From: Candidatus Pacearchaeota archaeon
GTDB lineage: Archaea; Nanobdellota; Nanobdellia; Pacearchaeales; GW2011-AR1
Reading direction: 5' to 3'
Assembly (NCBI GenBank): GCA_002688335.1
Contig: NZCQ01000059.1
Coordinates: forward strand, 1-10,546
DNA length: 10,546 nucleotides
In this document: positions 1 to 5,608 of the stretch, in pieces
Layout of the letters: each line of letters starts with the position of its first letter
Numbering within the stretch: position 1 is the stretch's first letter
Notes under the pieces: model-generated
Told to the model about the DNA's origin: nothing
The model's database searches: none
What the model saw: the letters and a program-made list of their open reading frames with translations, nothing else
Translations under genes and position numbers: made by a program

Positions 1-456
1 TTTCCTACAAAAAGCAACAAAACTCCCAATAGCTCTCTCATCTTCTACATTCCTATCATAAACCTCAAACAAATCACATTCAGGGTAATTAGCAATATTG
101 CATTTAACTAGCTCTTTATCCTCTTTCTCAAAACCGCTAGCTTTAATTAACCTTAAACTACTAAACGGCCAAAAGTCTCTATAGTACTCTTTTCCAACCA
201 AAGCTATTAATTTATCTCCATCGACACAATTAGATTTTGCAGATATACAAGCAAATTCAGGGCTATCTGCAAGATTAGTAACCGCAGTTAATGTTCTATC
301 TTCAGCAATTCTCGTTGCCTCATCAGATAATCCGCTAAAGGTAACAGAAAGAACAAATATTCCCACCAAAATAAAAAACAAAAAAACAGCTAATAACATA
401 AATGCCATTTCCTGAATCTTAAGCTGACCTTTTTTTGATTTTAAATTATTTTTCAT
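1..456 (-). CDS. Partial membrane-anchored exoprotein (KKGQ..IQEMAFMLLA family, DPANN type)
   Basis: An open frame of 152 codons runs from an ATG at 456 off the left edge with no stop, so the C-terminus is missing. The N-terminus is MKNNLKSKKGQLKIQEMAFM, followed by a hydrophobic segment at about residues 17-42 (LLAVFLFFILVGIFVLSV). The rest is a soluble domain with several cysteines and ends at the edge in SFVAFCRK. The basic KKGQ before the membrane segment resembles an archaeal pilin-like (class III) signal, but the acidic residue is at +6 rather than the usual +5, so prepilin processing is uncertain. A basic N-terminus before one membrane helix predicts an outward-facing soluble domain. 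From memory, this N-terminus belongs to an uncharacterised protein family common in Pacearchaeota/Woesearchaeota. The start is supported by an AGAGGT Shine-Dalgarno five bases upstream. The gene overlaps the end of the NYN gene by 11 bases, implying translational coupling. Function unknown. Confidence 0.8.
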   Translation of the reverse strand, partial: MKNNLKSKKGQLKIQEMAFMLLAVFLFFILVGIFVLSVTFSGLSDEATRIAEDRTLTAVTNLADSPEFACISAKSNCVDGDKLIALVGKEYYRDFWPFSSLRLIKASGFEKEDKELVKCNIANYPECDLFEVYDRNVEDERAIGSFVAFCRK

Positions 457-1048
457 CTTTGACCTCTTTTTTCAGTGGAGCATTTTCAAAGTCTTTTTTT
501 GTGATCTCAACATATTTATTAACAATCTTTAATAATTCATTACTCTTAGACAGATTACTCTCCCTATTTTTCGAATAATGAGTATAAAGAATGGTTTCTA
601 TAGTTAATTTACTTAAATATTTAATTATTGGAACAAAATCACTGTCAGAAGCAATTAAAACAATTTTCTTTATATTTTTATAGTCAATAGGAATTTTCAT
701 CATATCCATAATCATTAGAGAATCTACACCCTTCTGTTTATAAACAAAATTATCATCAATTTTCAATCTTTGACATCTTCCTTCCCTAATAGCAATAACG
801 GGATCTTTTGATAATTTCTTAACAAATCTTCTATATTTTTTATATCTTTCTGATTCTTGATTACTAGGATTCTCACTTTGGAACGGAGGAGCTGTATAAT
901 AAAAGATATGTTTACAAAAAAGATTTTGTTTTTTTGAGAGTTTTTTGAAGAAATCTATTATACTATAATTAATGTATTTTCCCTTACCCAGATGTTTTGA
1001 TAATTTAGATAAAAAAGCTGCATCAACCAAAACTAAAGTTTCTTCCAT
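446..1048 (-). CDS. NYN-domain (DUF88/LabA-like) putative RNase
   Basis: A 200-residue soluble protein with the layout of NYN domains, PIN-like metal-dependent nucleases. The strand-one acid is in LVLVDAAFL (Asp9). A second conserved acid is in QKGVDSLMIMDM (Asp109, with Asp115 nearby). The third cluster is in IASDSDFVPIIKYL (Asp135, Asp137). A serine/asparagine-rich segment follows (RESNLSKSNELLKI, about 162-175). All expected acidic positions are present, so a catalytically competent endoribonuclease is plausible; the RNA target cannot be read from sequence. The C-terminal tail is lysine-rich. The start at 1048 has GAGGTG eight bases upstream. The gene overlaps the downstream membrane-protein gene by 11 bases. 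Its upstream gap contains a TATA-like box and a stable hairpin, so it probably starts its own transcript and may be regulated through its leader. Confidence 0.85.
   Translation of the reverse strand: MEETLVLVDAAFLSKLSKHLGKGKYINYSIIDFFKKLSKKQNLFCKHIFYYTAPPFQSENPSNQESERYKKYRRFVKKLSKDPVIAIREGRCQRLKIDDNFVYKQKGVDSLMIMDMMKIPIDYKNIKKIVLIASDSDFVPIIKYLSKLTIETILYTHYSKNRESNLSKSNELLKIVNKYVEITKKDFENAPLKKEVKDEK
462..467 (-). promoter_or_regulatory. Shine-Dalgarno for the partial membrane protein gene
   Basis: On the minus strand AGAGGT lies five bases before the ATG at 456 and inside the 3' end of the NYN gene. It fixes the start of the edge-truncated gene and shows that this downstream operon gene is initiated through a ribosome binding site, unlike the leaderless genes elsewhere in the window. 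Confidence 0.6.
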
Positions 1049-1056
1049 TGGTTAGA

Positions 1057-1062
1057 CACCTC
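1057..1062 (-). promoter_or_regulatory. Shine-Dalgarno for the NYN gene
   Basis: The minus strand reads GAGGTG eight bases before the ATG at 1048, a good match to the archaeal anti-SD complement. Its presence agrees with a leadered transcript for this gene. Confidence 0.6.
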
Positions 1063-1088
1063 AAAAATCAAGTTAAAAAAGCAATCAT

Positions 1089-1112
1089 CCAGTGAGCCCG
1101 TAGGATCACTGG
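1089..1112 (-). promoter_or_regulatory. Stable RNA hairpin with C(UACG)G tetraloop in the NYN leader
   Basis: Perfect 7-bp arms CCAGTGA (1089-1095) and TCACTGG (1106-1112) enclose one mismatch, then two further G-C pairs and a four-base loop. Read as minus-strand RNA the loop is C-UACG-G, a member of the exceptionally stable UNCG tetraloops; read as plus-strand RNA it is CGUA, which is not special. This orients the structure to the minus transcript. It lies downstream of the 317-residue gene and upstream of the NYN start, inside the leader predicted from the TATA box at 1144-1151. A U6 run follows about ten bases after the stem, so a terminator for the upstream gene is an alternative. Confidence 0.55.
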
Positions 1113-1143
1113 GGAGCATGTTGGAATTATTAAATAAATCATA

Positions 1144-1151
1144 TTTATAAA
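1144..1151 (-). promoter_or_regulatory. TATA box for the NYN transcript
   Basis: TTTATAAA lies within a 10-bp palindrome just downstream of the stop of the 317-residue gene. Using the 22-base TATA-to-start spacing seen at three other genes here, transcription would begin near 1122, giving a leader of about 74 bases that contains the hairpin and the Shine-Dalgarno. The box is symmetric, so direction is inferred from gene layout. Confidence 0.45.
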
Positions 1152-1163
1152 TCTTTTGCATTT

Positions 1164-2117
1164 TCATCTTTCCCAATTCAGGTTATAATAAACCCTACAC
1201 CCATCTTGAGCCCTTTGATTTATGGTATCAACTTCCTCCATTCTATCTCTCAATTCAATCAGATTCTTAGAACTAGTAAAATTACTATTAACCAGCAAAG
1301 CTAACTTATCTCCTAGTTTAGCATCACAATTAACCCTCTTAATAACATTTATTTTATCCAAATAAATTCTTCCTAATTCATTAAACCTCTTTTTTATTCT
1401 CTTAACATTACATTCATAAATCTCAGGTGATGAAAAAATAGCCGCATAAATCAGATCATCAACATAATACAACTTTTCTCCATCTTTTAAAATCAGATTA
1501 TTGTTCTCAAAAACATTTATATCGCATCTCCCTTGGTTAAAACAAACCTCTATTCCCTCACATTCAACGCTTTGATTCATGAAAATAATGTTCTTCAAAT
1601 TCAAACCTTCAACATCTTCTCTAAATCCAGCACTAGCATCGTGCACACAATACAATTGATTATTTGAATACATCATTAACAAATCTGCAACCTTAAATCC
1701 TGCAAAATAAGGTTTAGAAAAATAATACATAGCTTTCCCTTCCAAAACATTATCAGAGAAAACATATTTATCTTTGATAGTTATCCGTTGCCCCCCTTCT
1801 CCGAACTCATCTCCAAGGGTTTCTTCACTAAACGATATCCTCTGTCTTCCAAACAGTCCCGATTCATCACAATCTAGTCTTATTCTAGATTCTTTTTTAA
1901 AAACAATCTCAGAAGATTTCCCGCTAGCCAAACCTGTTTCAAGAGGATCAAATAAGCTAACTAAGCTGGCAGCAGTTTCCGTGTATACCGTCTGCTCAGA
2001 AGTTCTAATGAATTTCCCAGCCCCAAAAACAGCCAAAAACAAAATAAACCCTCCAACCAAAATTGCAAAAATCCAATTGAATGGCATTCCCATAGTAACC
2101 CCCTTTTTACCTTTCAT
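1164..2117 (-). CDS. Single-pass membrane exoprotein with cysteine-rich ectodomain (DPANN family, function unknown)
   Basis: A 317-residue protein. The basic start MKGKKGVTMGMPF is followed by one hydrophobic helix at about residues 13-33 (NWIFAILVGGFILFLAVFGAG), then a long soluble region. The soluble part contains around nine cysteines, including a cluster in VECEGIEVCFNQGRC, fitting an extracytoplasmic disulfide-stabilised domain, and ends in DGCRVYYNLNWER. From memory, MPFNWIFAILVG-type N-termini mark an uncharacterised membrane-protein family in Pacearchaeota/Woesearchaeota, often near the other two families seen here. The ATG at 2117 keeps the positive cluster before the helix and lies 22 bases from an AT-rich TATA-like stretch (2139-2146). 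Met9, preceded by GGGGGT, is a possible alternative start. It is divergent from the vapBC-like pair. Function unknown; a pilin-like or envelope role is inference. Confidence 0.75.
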   Translation of the reverse strand: MKGKKGVTMGMPFNWIFAILVGGFILFLAVFGAGKFIRTSEQTVYTETAASLVSLFDPLETGLASGKSSEIVFKKESRIRLDCDESGLFGRQRISFSEETLGDEFGEGGQRITIKDKYVFSDNVLEGKAMYYFSKPYFAGFKVADLLMMYSNNQLYCVHDASAGFREDVEGLNLKNIIFMNQSVECEGIEVCFNQGRCDINVFENNNLILKDGEKLYYVDDLIYAAIFSSPEIYECNVKRIKKRFNELGRIYLDKINVIKRVNCDAKLGDKLALLVNSNFTSSKNLIELRDRMEEVDTINQRAQDGCRVYYNLNWER

Positions 2118-2155
2118 TATCTCACTCTAAACAATCTTTATTAATTATAATTATC

Positions 2156-2173
2156 TGTTATTAGAAAATAACA
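2156..2173. promoter_or_regulatory. Palindromic operator candidate upstream of vapB (GTTAT-N6-ATAAC)
   Basis: Seven-base arms TGTTATT and AATAACA enclose AGAA, forming an 18-bp inverted repeat that ends three bases before the vapB TATA box. It lies between the divergent starts at 2117 and 2229. Its position suits autorepression by a ribbon-helix-helix antitoxin, which commonly binds such palindromes at its own promoter. The same GTTAT-N6-ATAAC core occurs at 3493-3510. AT-rich DNA produces palindromes by chance, so binding is unproven. Confidence 0.45.
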
Positions 2174-2176
2174 AGA

Positions 2177-2184
2177 TTTATAAA
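2177..2184 (+). promoter_or_regulatory. TATA box for the vapB/vapC-like operon
   Basis: TTTATAAA lies on the plus strand 45 bases before the vapB ATG. With 22-base spacing the transcript would start near 2206, leaving a short leader of about 23 bases with no clear Shine-Dalgarno. The palindrome at 2156-2173 lies immediately upstream. Confidence 0.5.
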
Positions 2185-2228
2185 GTTTCACATCTCCCAC
2201 ATAATACACAGCTTAATCCAATCCTAAA

Positions 2229-2495
2229 ATGCCAAATATAACTTTATCGATATCAGACGAACTTAAAAAACAAATAGAAGAACTTCCAGAATTGAACATA
2301 TCAGAATCCGTAAGAAATTTTTTGTCGGAAAAAGTAAAAAGATTCTTATTACTTAAGAAATTGGATAAGATGCTAGAAAATTCTGAGTTAACTGAAGATG
2401 ATTGTATAAGGATGGGTAACGAGATTAAAGAAGGAATGTGGGAGAAATATAAAAAAGAAGGTTGGGGAAATGAAAATAAGGGAGTTAGTAGTTGA
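2229..2495 (+). CDS. VapB-like ribbon-helix-helix antitoxin
   Basis: An 88-residue protein. It begins with a short beta strand and helix typical of RHH DNA-binding proteins (NITLSISDELKKQIEEL, residues 3-19), then a second helix (ISESVRNFLSEKVKRFLLL, about 24-42). It continues with LDKMLENSELTEDDCIRMGNEIKEG, the kind of C-terminal region archaeal VapB antitoxins use to contact the toxin. RHH antitoxins dimerise, bind operator palindromes and neutralise the cognate nuclease. The gene overlaps the next one by 26 bases in another frame, the usual tight antitoxin-toxin coupling. A TATA box and an 18-bp palindrome lie upstream. The family call rests on motif pattern and on the PIN partner. Confidence 0.82.
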   Translation: MPNITLSISDELKKQIEELPELNISESVRNFLSEKVKRFLLLKKLDKMLENSELTEDDCIRMGNEIKEGMWEKYKKEGWGNENKGVSS

Positions 2496-2901
2496 CGCAA
2501 ATATCTTAGTTTCTTTCTTCAGAGATAATCCAGTTAGGTTTATTGTTATAGATGCTAAATCGCTAGGACTAAAATTATTTATTCCAGAACACGCCATTAA
2601 TGAATTAAATAATAACAAACAAGATTTGATAAAATATACTAAACTATCAGTTTTAGAGGTAGAATCAATTATAGACAAGTTAAAAAAACTTGTAGAAATA
2701 ATTCAAGAAGATCTTCTTAAGGAATTTGAAACAAAAGCACAAGATCTTTCTCCACATGAATCAGACAAAGACACTCCATATTTCGCTCTTGCACTAAAAT
2801 TAGGTTGTCCAATTTGGTCCAACGAACCAGCATTTAAAAAACAAACCTCAGTTAAGATTTTCAATACCAGAGAATTAAGAGAACACCTTGGGGATCGCTG
2901 A
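2470..2901 (+). CDS. VapC-like PIN-domain toxin (PIN_2-like RNase)
   Basis: A 143-residue protein with the acidic layout of PIN endoribonucleases: Asp9 in ELVVDANILVSFF, Glu45 in PEHAINEL (Glu40 alternative), Asp101 in SDKDTPYFALALKLG and Glu119 in PIWSNEPAF. The order VVDAN, lPEhaInEL, DkDtPYfALAL, PIWsN resembles the PIN_2 Pfam family more than classical short VapCs. The fourth acid is Glu rather than the more usual Asp. PIN toxins cleave RNA (tRNA or rRNA in characterised cases) when released from antitoxin; the target here is unknown. The start overlaps the antitoxin gene by 26 bases. The stop lies three bases from the convergent stop of the 189-residue membrane-protein gene, leaving no room for a terminator. 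Confidence 0.85.
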   Translation: MKIRELVVDANILVSFFRDNPVRFIVIDAKSLGLKLFIPEHAINELNNNKQDLIKYTKLSVLEVESIIDKLKKLVEIIQEDLLKEFETKAQDLSPHESDKDTPYFALALKLGCPIWSNEPAFKKQTSVKIFNTRELREHLGDR

Positions 2902-2904
2902 TCT

Positions 2905-3474
2905 TCAAATAACAATATTCACAAATTTATCACTCAATTTCTTCTCTACTTTAATCTCTACCTTCCCCCCATCAACCTCAATACAATTAGGATTCCTCTT
3001 GTCAATTATCCTCTCAATATTTAAATTGGGAACATTATGATATGGAATCTCACAAGCCTTTCCAGTTGGATGAAAAAACATATTTGCATTCTTCCCCCCA
3101 TATAACCCTAAATCATATCCTATTTCCTCAAACCCTCCTTGAGCATCAACACTTAAATCAGCAAAGCAAACATATTCTATTCCTGAAGGCAAGATTCCTT
3201 TAAACGTATGACTATCTATTTGAGAGTTCCAAGTCTTCTTGACATCAAGTTTAAACTTATCCACAAATATCCCCACTTCTGCACATCCTTGCGCATGAAG
3301 AAATTGCTTTATCACTATAAATGATATTATGATAAAGAAAACAATTAGAAGTATAGAAAATATCATCCCAAATGATAAACCTAAGATCTGTTGCGAGCGT
3401 TTGGACTCTGGGAAGATTTTAAGACAGACAACAGAGTCCGAACGCGAGTTCCCTTTCTTATTACCTCTTTTCAT
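2905..3474 (-). CDS. Single-pass membrane exoprotein with palindromic N-terminal insertion (DPANN family)
   Basis: A 189-residue protein starting MKRGNKKG. One long hydrophobic helix follows (ILGLSFGMIFSILLIVFFII, about residues 30-52). The soluble domain has conserved-looking features: HAQGCAEVGIFVDKF, VKKTWNSQ, LPSGIEYVCFADL, NMFFHPTGKACEIPYHNV and NPNCIEVDGGKVEI. From memory this is an uncharacterised Pacearchaeota/Woesearchaeota membrane family whose N-terminus normally runs directly from KKG to SQ.ILGLSF. Here residues 9-26 intervene and are encoded by an inverted repeat. The frame is open for 43 more residues upstream (to 3603). I chose Met at 3474 because it lies exactly 22 bases from a TTTATATA box and because the extension would overlap the divergent gene and add an unrelated hydrophobic stretch. 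Function unknown. Confidence 0.78.
   Translation of the reverse strand: MKRGNKKGNSRSDSVVCLKIFPESKRSQQILGLSFGMIFSILLIVFFIIISFIVIKQFLHAQGCAEVGIFVDKFKLDVKKTWNSQIDSHTFKGILPSGIEYVCFADLSVDAQGGFEEIGYDLGLYGGKNANMFFHPTGKACEIPYHNVPNLNIERIIDKRNPNCIEVDGGKVEIKVEKKLSDKFVNIVI
3397..3445. repeat. Inverted repeat embedded in coding sequence (palindromic element candidate)
   Basis: Arms GCGTTTGGACTCTG (3397-3410) and CAGAGTCCGAACGC (3432-3445) are complementary at 13 of 14 positions, around a 21-base loop. The element is visibly richer in G+C and CpG than its surroundings. It coincides with residues 9-26 of the membrane protein (3397-3450), between KKG and SQQILGLSF, keeping the frame. This is how protein-coding palindromic elements behave, for example RPE in Rickettsia. 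Family membership is inference; no second full copy is in the window. Confidence 0.6.
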
Positions 3475-3492
3475 ACTTAGCATAATGGCAAG

Positions 3493-3510
3493 AGTTATAT
3501 AAATATAACT
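3493..3510. promoter_or_regulatory. Perfect 18-bp palindrome over the TATA box (GTTAT-N6-ATAAC)
   Basis: AGTTATAT and ATATAACT flank AA as a perfect inverted repeat that contains the minus-strand TATA box at 3496-3503. A protein bound here would block TBP, so it is a repressor-operator candidate for the 189-residue membrane-protein gene. The outer core and spacing match the palindrome in front of vapB (2156-2173). Confidence 0.4.
3496..3503 (-). promoter_or_regulatory. TATA box for the 189-residue membrane protein gene
   Basis: TTTATATA on the minus strand, with its downstream edge exactly 22 bases from the A of the ATG at 3474. The spacing predicts a leaderless mRNA and decides between several in-frame ATGs. 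The same spacing recurs at 5494 and 7755. Confidence 0.65.
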
Positions 3511-3544
3511 AAAAACAAACAGAAAACAACTAAACCGATAATTA

Positions 3545-3552
3545 TTTATACC
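3545..3552 (+). promoter_or_regulatory. TATA-like box for the 106-residue gene
   Basis: TTTATACC on the plus strand lies 27 bases before the ATG at 3579, predicting a leader of about five bases. No Shine-Dalgarno is visible, which agrees with near-leaderless initiation. Confidence 0.45.
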
Positions 3553-3578
3553 TATTTTAACTAATAAATAAGAGCAAA

Positions 3579-3899
3579 ATGGTATCGAAAGGATTAATGG
3601 CAATGGTAACAGGAATAGTTGGTACTCTTAGTCTGGTAACAATTATGAGTCCAAATAATCCTAAATTAAACTCAGAATCATTAAGAAATCAAGTCTCAAG
3701 TCCAATATCACAACCGCTAAGCGAAAAAGAATCAATTAAGAGTCCACCAACAAGCGAAGAATATGCAGCGATTTATGGAGGGCTTAACCCTCTCAAAGAT
3801 GCTGTAAAGTTTTACGAGAAATCATCTCCCAAGACTAGATGGCATTTGTATAACCTCCATAACTCTGGATCAAATAGCGATGTAAATATTTTTCATTAA
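3579..3899 (+). CDS. Small membrane-anchored protein, partner candidate of the convergent large gene
   Basis: A 106-residue protein not recognised as a named family. Residues 6-23 are hydrophobic (LMAMVTGIVGTLSLVTIM), a membrane anchor or uncleaved signal. A Ser/Pro/Asn-rich linker (about 24-57) follows. The C-terminal part reads PPTSEEYAAIYGGLNPLKDA, then VKFYEKSSPKTRWHLYNL. The pattern PTxE(E/D)...L(N/T)P...A(V/I)(K/E)F...SP also appears in the 94-residue protein at 5609-5893, suggesting distant paralogy. It is likely real: it has its own TATA-like box, fills a gap with no other gene, and its TAA shares a TTAA with the stop of the 532-residue gene on the other strand (4-base tail overlap). 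Function unknown; a surface partner of the convergent protein is inference. Confidence 0.6.
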   Translation: MVSKGLMAMVTGIVGTLSLVTIMSPNNPKLNSESLRNQVSSPISQPLSEKESIKSPPTSEEYAAIYGGLNPLKDAVKFYEKSSPKTRWHLYNLHNSGSNSDVNIFH

Positions 3900-5494
3900 T
3901 CCCTATCGCCTTCCTGTCTTTTAACATTAATATCTCTAATCAATCCATCAAATGCAAATCTTACTTTATCTACATCAATTATCTTCTTATTTCCAATATG
4001 TCCGCTAGGCAACTGATGTTCAACAACTCCATTTTCAGTCTCAATTTCAAAGAAATCTAGAGAATCTACTTTATTGCCTAATTGAAATCTTACATTAGAG
4101 AATCTCGTTCCAGGCTTCACCTTTCCATTTACAAATATATTTGTCGCTTCAACAGAAAACTTATCAAATTTTTCCAGATCTTTAGTTGGCAAATAGTTAC
4201 TAAAATCTTTTTTCAAGTTCTCACTAACTGCAGACCATTTTTGTTCAATACTAGGCACAGTCGTAACTTCAAGATAACTTACTAACTTTCCAATATCTGT
4301 TTTTTGAAACTCTGAAAAGGTATTATCAAAAACACCAACAATCTCATCATCAGTTAACTCATTATCAACAGCATACTTAATAATCTTATCATAGTTGTCC
4401 CTGTTTGTATAAATAAATCTCTTTGATATCTCAAAATCAGATGAAGGTTTACCTTCATAAATGGGATTATAGGAATATCTTAATTCATCCGATTTAAATC
4501 CCTCATAATAATGAGTACAGAATTTTGCTATACAAACCCTCTCCAAAGAACCACCAATAACCTTAGTCCCCGCTATAGAAACACTCTGATCATTCTTTTC
4601 CCTAGTGTAAATAATTTCCTGACCTTCATTTTGCAAATTAATAATCCTAGCATTTTCATCATCAATACTTTCAGCCCTACTAACCCGAGGAATAGAGATT
4701 TCATCATTATTAACAAGATATTTCTCCTCAGCAATTTTAATCTCCATATCTCTCCCATTAACAACAATTTCTCTTCCAGTATCAGATCTTGAAACACTAG
4801 CAAACTGAATATCTCCATAATCAATAAGCTCTCCTAAAGAAACATATTTTTCCTCATCTCCCGTAGTTTTAATCCCTATCCTTTCGTGAGTAACTTCAAG
4901 ATTATCTCCCCTAATTAGATCATCATTAATTATACTTAATCTTTTTATAGGTTCATCTTTATCATTTTGTTCAATAATCGCTTCCCCATAACTAACCTTA
5001 GCTCCATCACTAACGTCCATATTTCCATTAGCATTAACCAATATCTTTCCAGGGTTTAACTTAAATTTAATAGTCTTCAATTCCATCAAATCAGCTTTCT
5101 TTCCATTTATCATGTCTGGAAGATAAACCAGATCTTTGTTTATCTGCCCACTCTCAAGTAAAAGCTCACCTCCATCTTCAAATATATAAGAAACCGCGCT
5201 GCTCGCCCCCTCGATCTTACCGTGATATCTAAACTCCGAAACCCCCTCAGGAATTCCAGAAATATCGATCATTATCCTTCCATCTGAAAGGGCTGTTTTA
5301 CTTATCAACTTCAAATCTTTATGATCAAATCCGCTTATTTTAATGTCTCCCAACTTACCAACTTTTCTAACATGTTCGTTTTTTGCCTCAGCAAGTTTTT
5401 CCCATTCATCATTTAGATCATCATTTTGAGAAAAAACAATTCCCATAAATAATAAACTTAAAATCAATCCTAAAACTATAAACACTCTTTTCAT
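3896..5494 (-). CDS. Large secreted beta-rich protein (532 aa), paralogue of the 585-residue neighbour
   Basis: A Sec-type signal peptide (MKRVFIVLGLILSLLFMGIV, then FSQ) is followed by a short helical segment with WEKL (Trp31), then IKISGFD (about 53-57), LSDG, IPEGVSEFRY and YIFEDGGELLLESG (DGG about 107-109). A long strand-rich, Asp/Gly/Asn-rich region follows. The second half has RVCIAKFC (Cys321, Cys326), DFEISKRFIY, a helical section, GKVKPGTRF and a short C-terminal domain. The same landmarks occur in the same order in the 585-residue protein, so they are paralogues. It has no catalytic motif and no C-terminal anchor. The start at 5494 lies exactly 22 bases from TTTATATA, which favours MKRV over the upstream ATG at 5500. 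Convergent with the 106-residue gene. Likely extracellular or surface-bound; role unknown. Confidence 0.8.
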   Translation of the reverse strand: MKRVFIVLGLILSLLFMGIVFSQNDDLNDEWEKLAEAKNEHVRKVGKLGDIKISGFDHKDLKLISKTALSDGRIMIDISGIPEGVSEFRYHGKIEGASSAVSYIFEDGGELLLESGQINKDLVYLPDMINGKKADLMELKTIKFKLNPGKILVNANGNMDVSDGAKVSYGEAIIEQNDKDEPIKRLSIINDDLIRGDNLEVTHERIGIKTTGDEEKYVSLGELIDYGDIQFASVSRSDTGREIVVNGRDMEIKIAEEKYLVNNDEISIPRVSRAESIDDENARIINLQNEGQEIIYTREKNDQSVSIAGTKVIGGSLERVCIAKFCTHYYEGFKSDELRYSYNPIYEGKPSSDFEISKRFIYTNRDNYDKIIKYAVDNELTDDEIVGVFDNTFSEFQKTDIGKLVSYLEVTTVPSIEQKWSAVSENLKKDFSNYLPTKDLEKFDKFSVEATNIFVNGKVKPGTRFSNVRFQLGNKVDSLDFFEIETENGVVEHQLPSGHIGNKKIIDVDKVRFAFDGLIRDINVKRQEGDRD

Positions 5495-5515
5495 AAACAT
5501 AAAAACAAGAGAGAT

Positions 5516-5523
5516 TATATAAA
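5516..5523 (-). promoter_or_regulatory. TATA box for the 532-residue secreted protein gene
   Basis: TTTATATA on the minus strand, 22 bases from the A of the ATG at 5494, predicting a leaderless mRNA. If the ATG at 5500 were used, the spacing would fall to 16 bases, too short for archaeal initiation at the start codon. Confidence 0.65.
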
Positions 5524-5571
5524 TATTCTAGATGGTTAATAACTATTATAAAGTAATAACAGATAGATAGA

Positions 5572-5579
5572 TTTATATA
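5572..5579 (+). promoter_or_regulatory. TATA box for the 94-residue gene
   Basis: TTTATATA, a full match to the archaeal consensus, 30 bases before the ATG at 5609 and predicting a leader of about eight bases. Three AGAT units (5561-5572) run into it on the upstream side. Confidence 0.6.
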
Positions 5580-5608
5580 GTTTAAAGACATATAAAGATC
5601 ATAAGAAA

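Noticed and set aside
1089..1112. The hairpin as part of a tRNA or known riboswitch.
   Set aside because: No acceptor stem, T-loop or known aptamer core surrounds it; only the isolated stem-loop is present.
1774..2130. 118-codon plus-strand open frame.
   Set aside because: It is antisense to the N-terminal half of the 317-residue membrane protein; composition is Ser/Pro/Asn-rich as expected of a shadow frame, and no promoter was seen.
2213..2678. Two minus-strand open frames (2213-2500 and 2388-2678).
   Set aside because: Both are antisense to the vapBC-like pair and give low-complexity Ser/Phe/Leu-rich translations; the plus strand has clear RHH and PIN motifs.
3475..3603. Upstream extension of the 189-residue membrane-protein frame (43 more residues).
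   Set aside because: It would place a second unrelated hydrophobic stretch before the MKRGNKKG start, overlap the divergent gene at 3579 and run through the TATA box, whose 22-base spacing points to the ATG at 3474.
4511..4824. Overlapping open frames on both strands inside the 532-residue gene.
   Set aside because: They are shadows of the real frame, which contains the landmarks shared with its paralogue.
5535..5560. GTTAATAAC and GTAATAAC as a further copy of the GTTAT-N6-ATAAC operator.
   Set aside because: The half-sites do not have the right order or spacing, and similar words are expected in AT-rich spacers.
5561..5572. Three AGAT units next to a TATA box, as a phase-variable promoter spacer.
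   Set aside because: Three 4-base units are too few to suggest slippage, and the tract lies upstream of the TATA box rather than within the spacing that matters.
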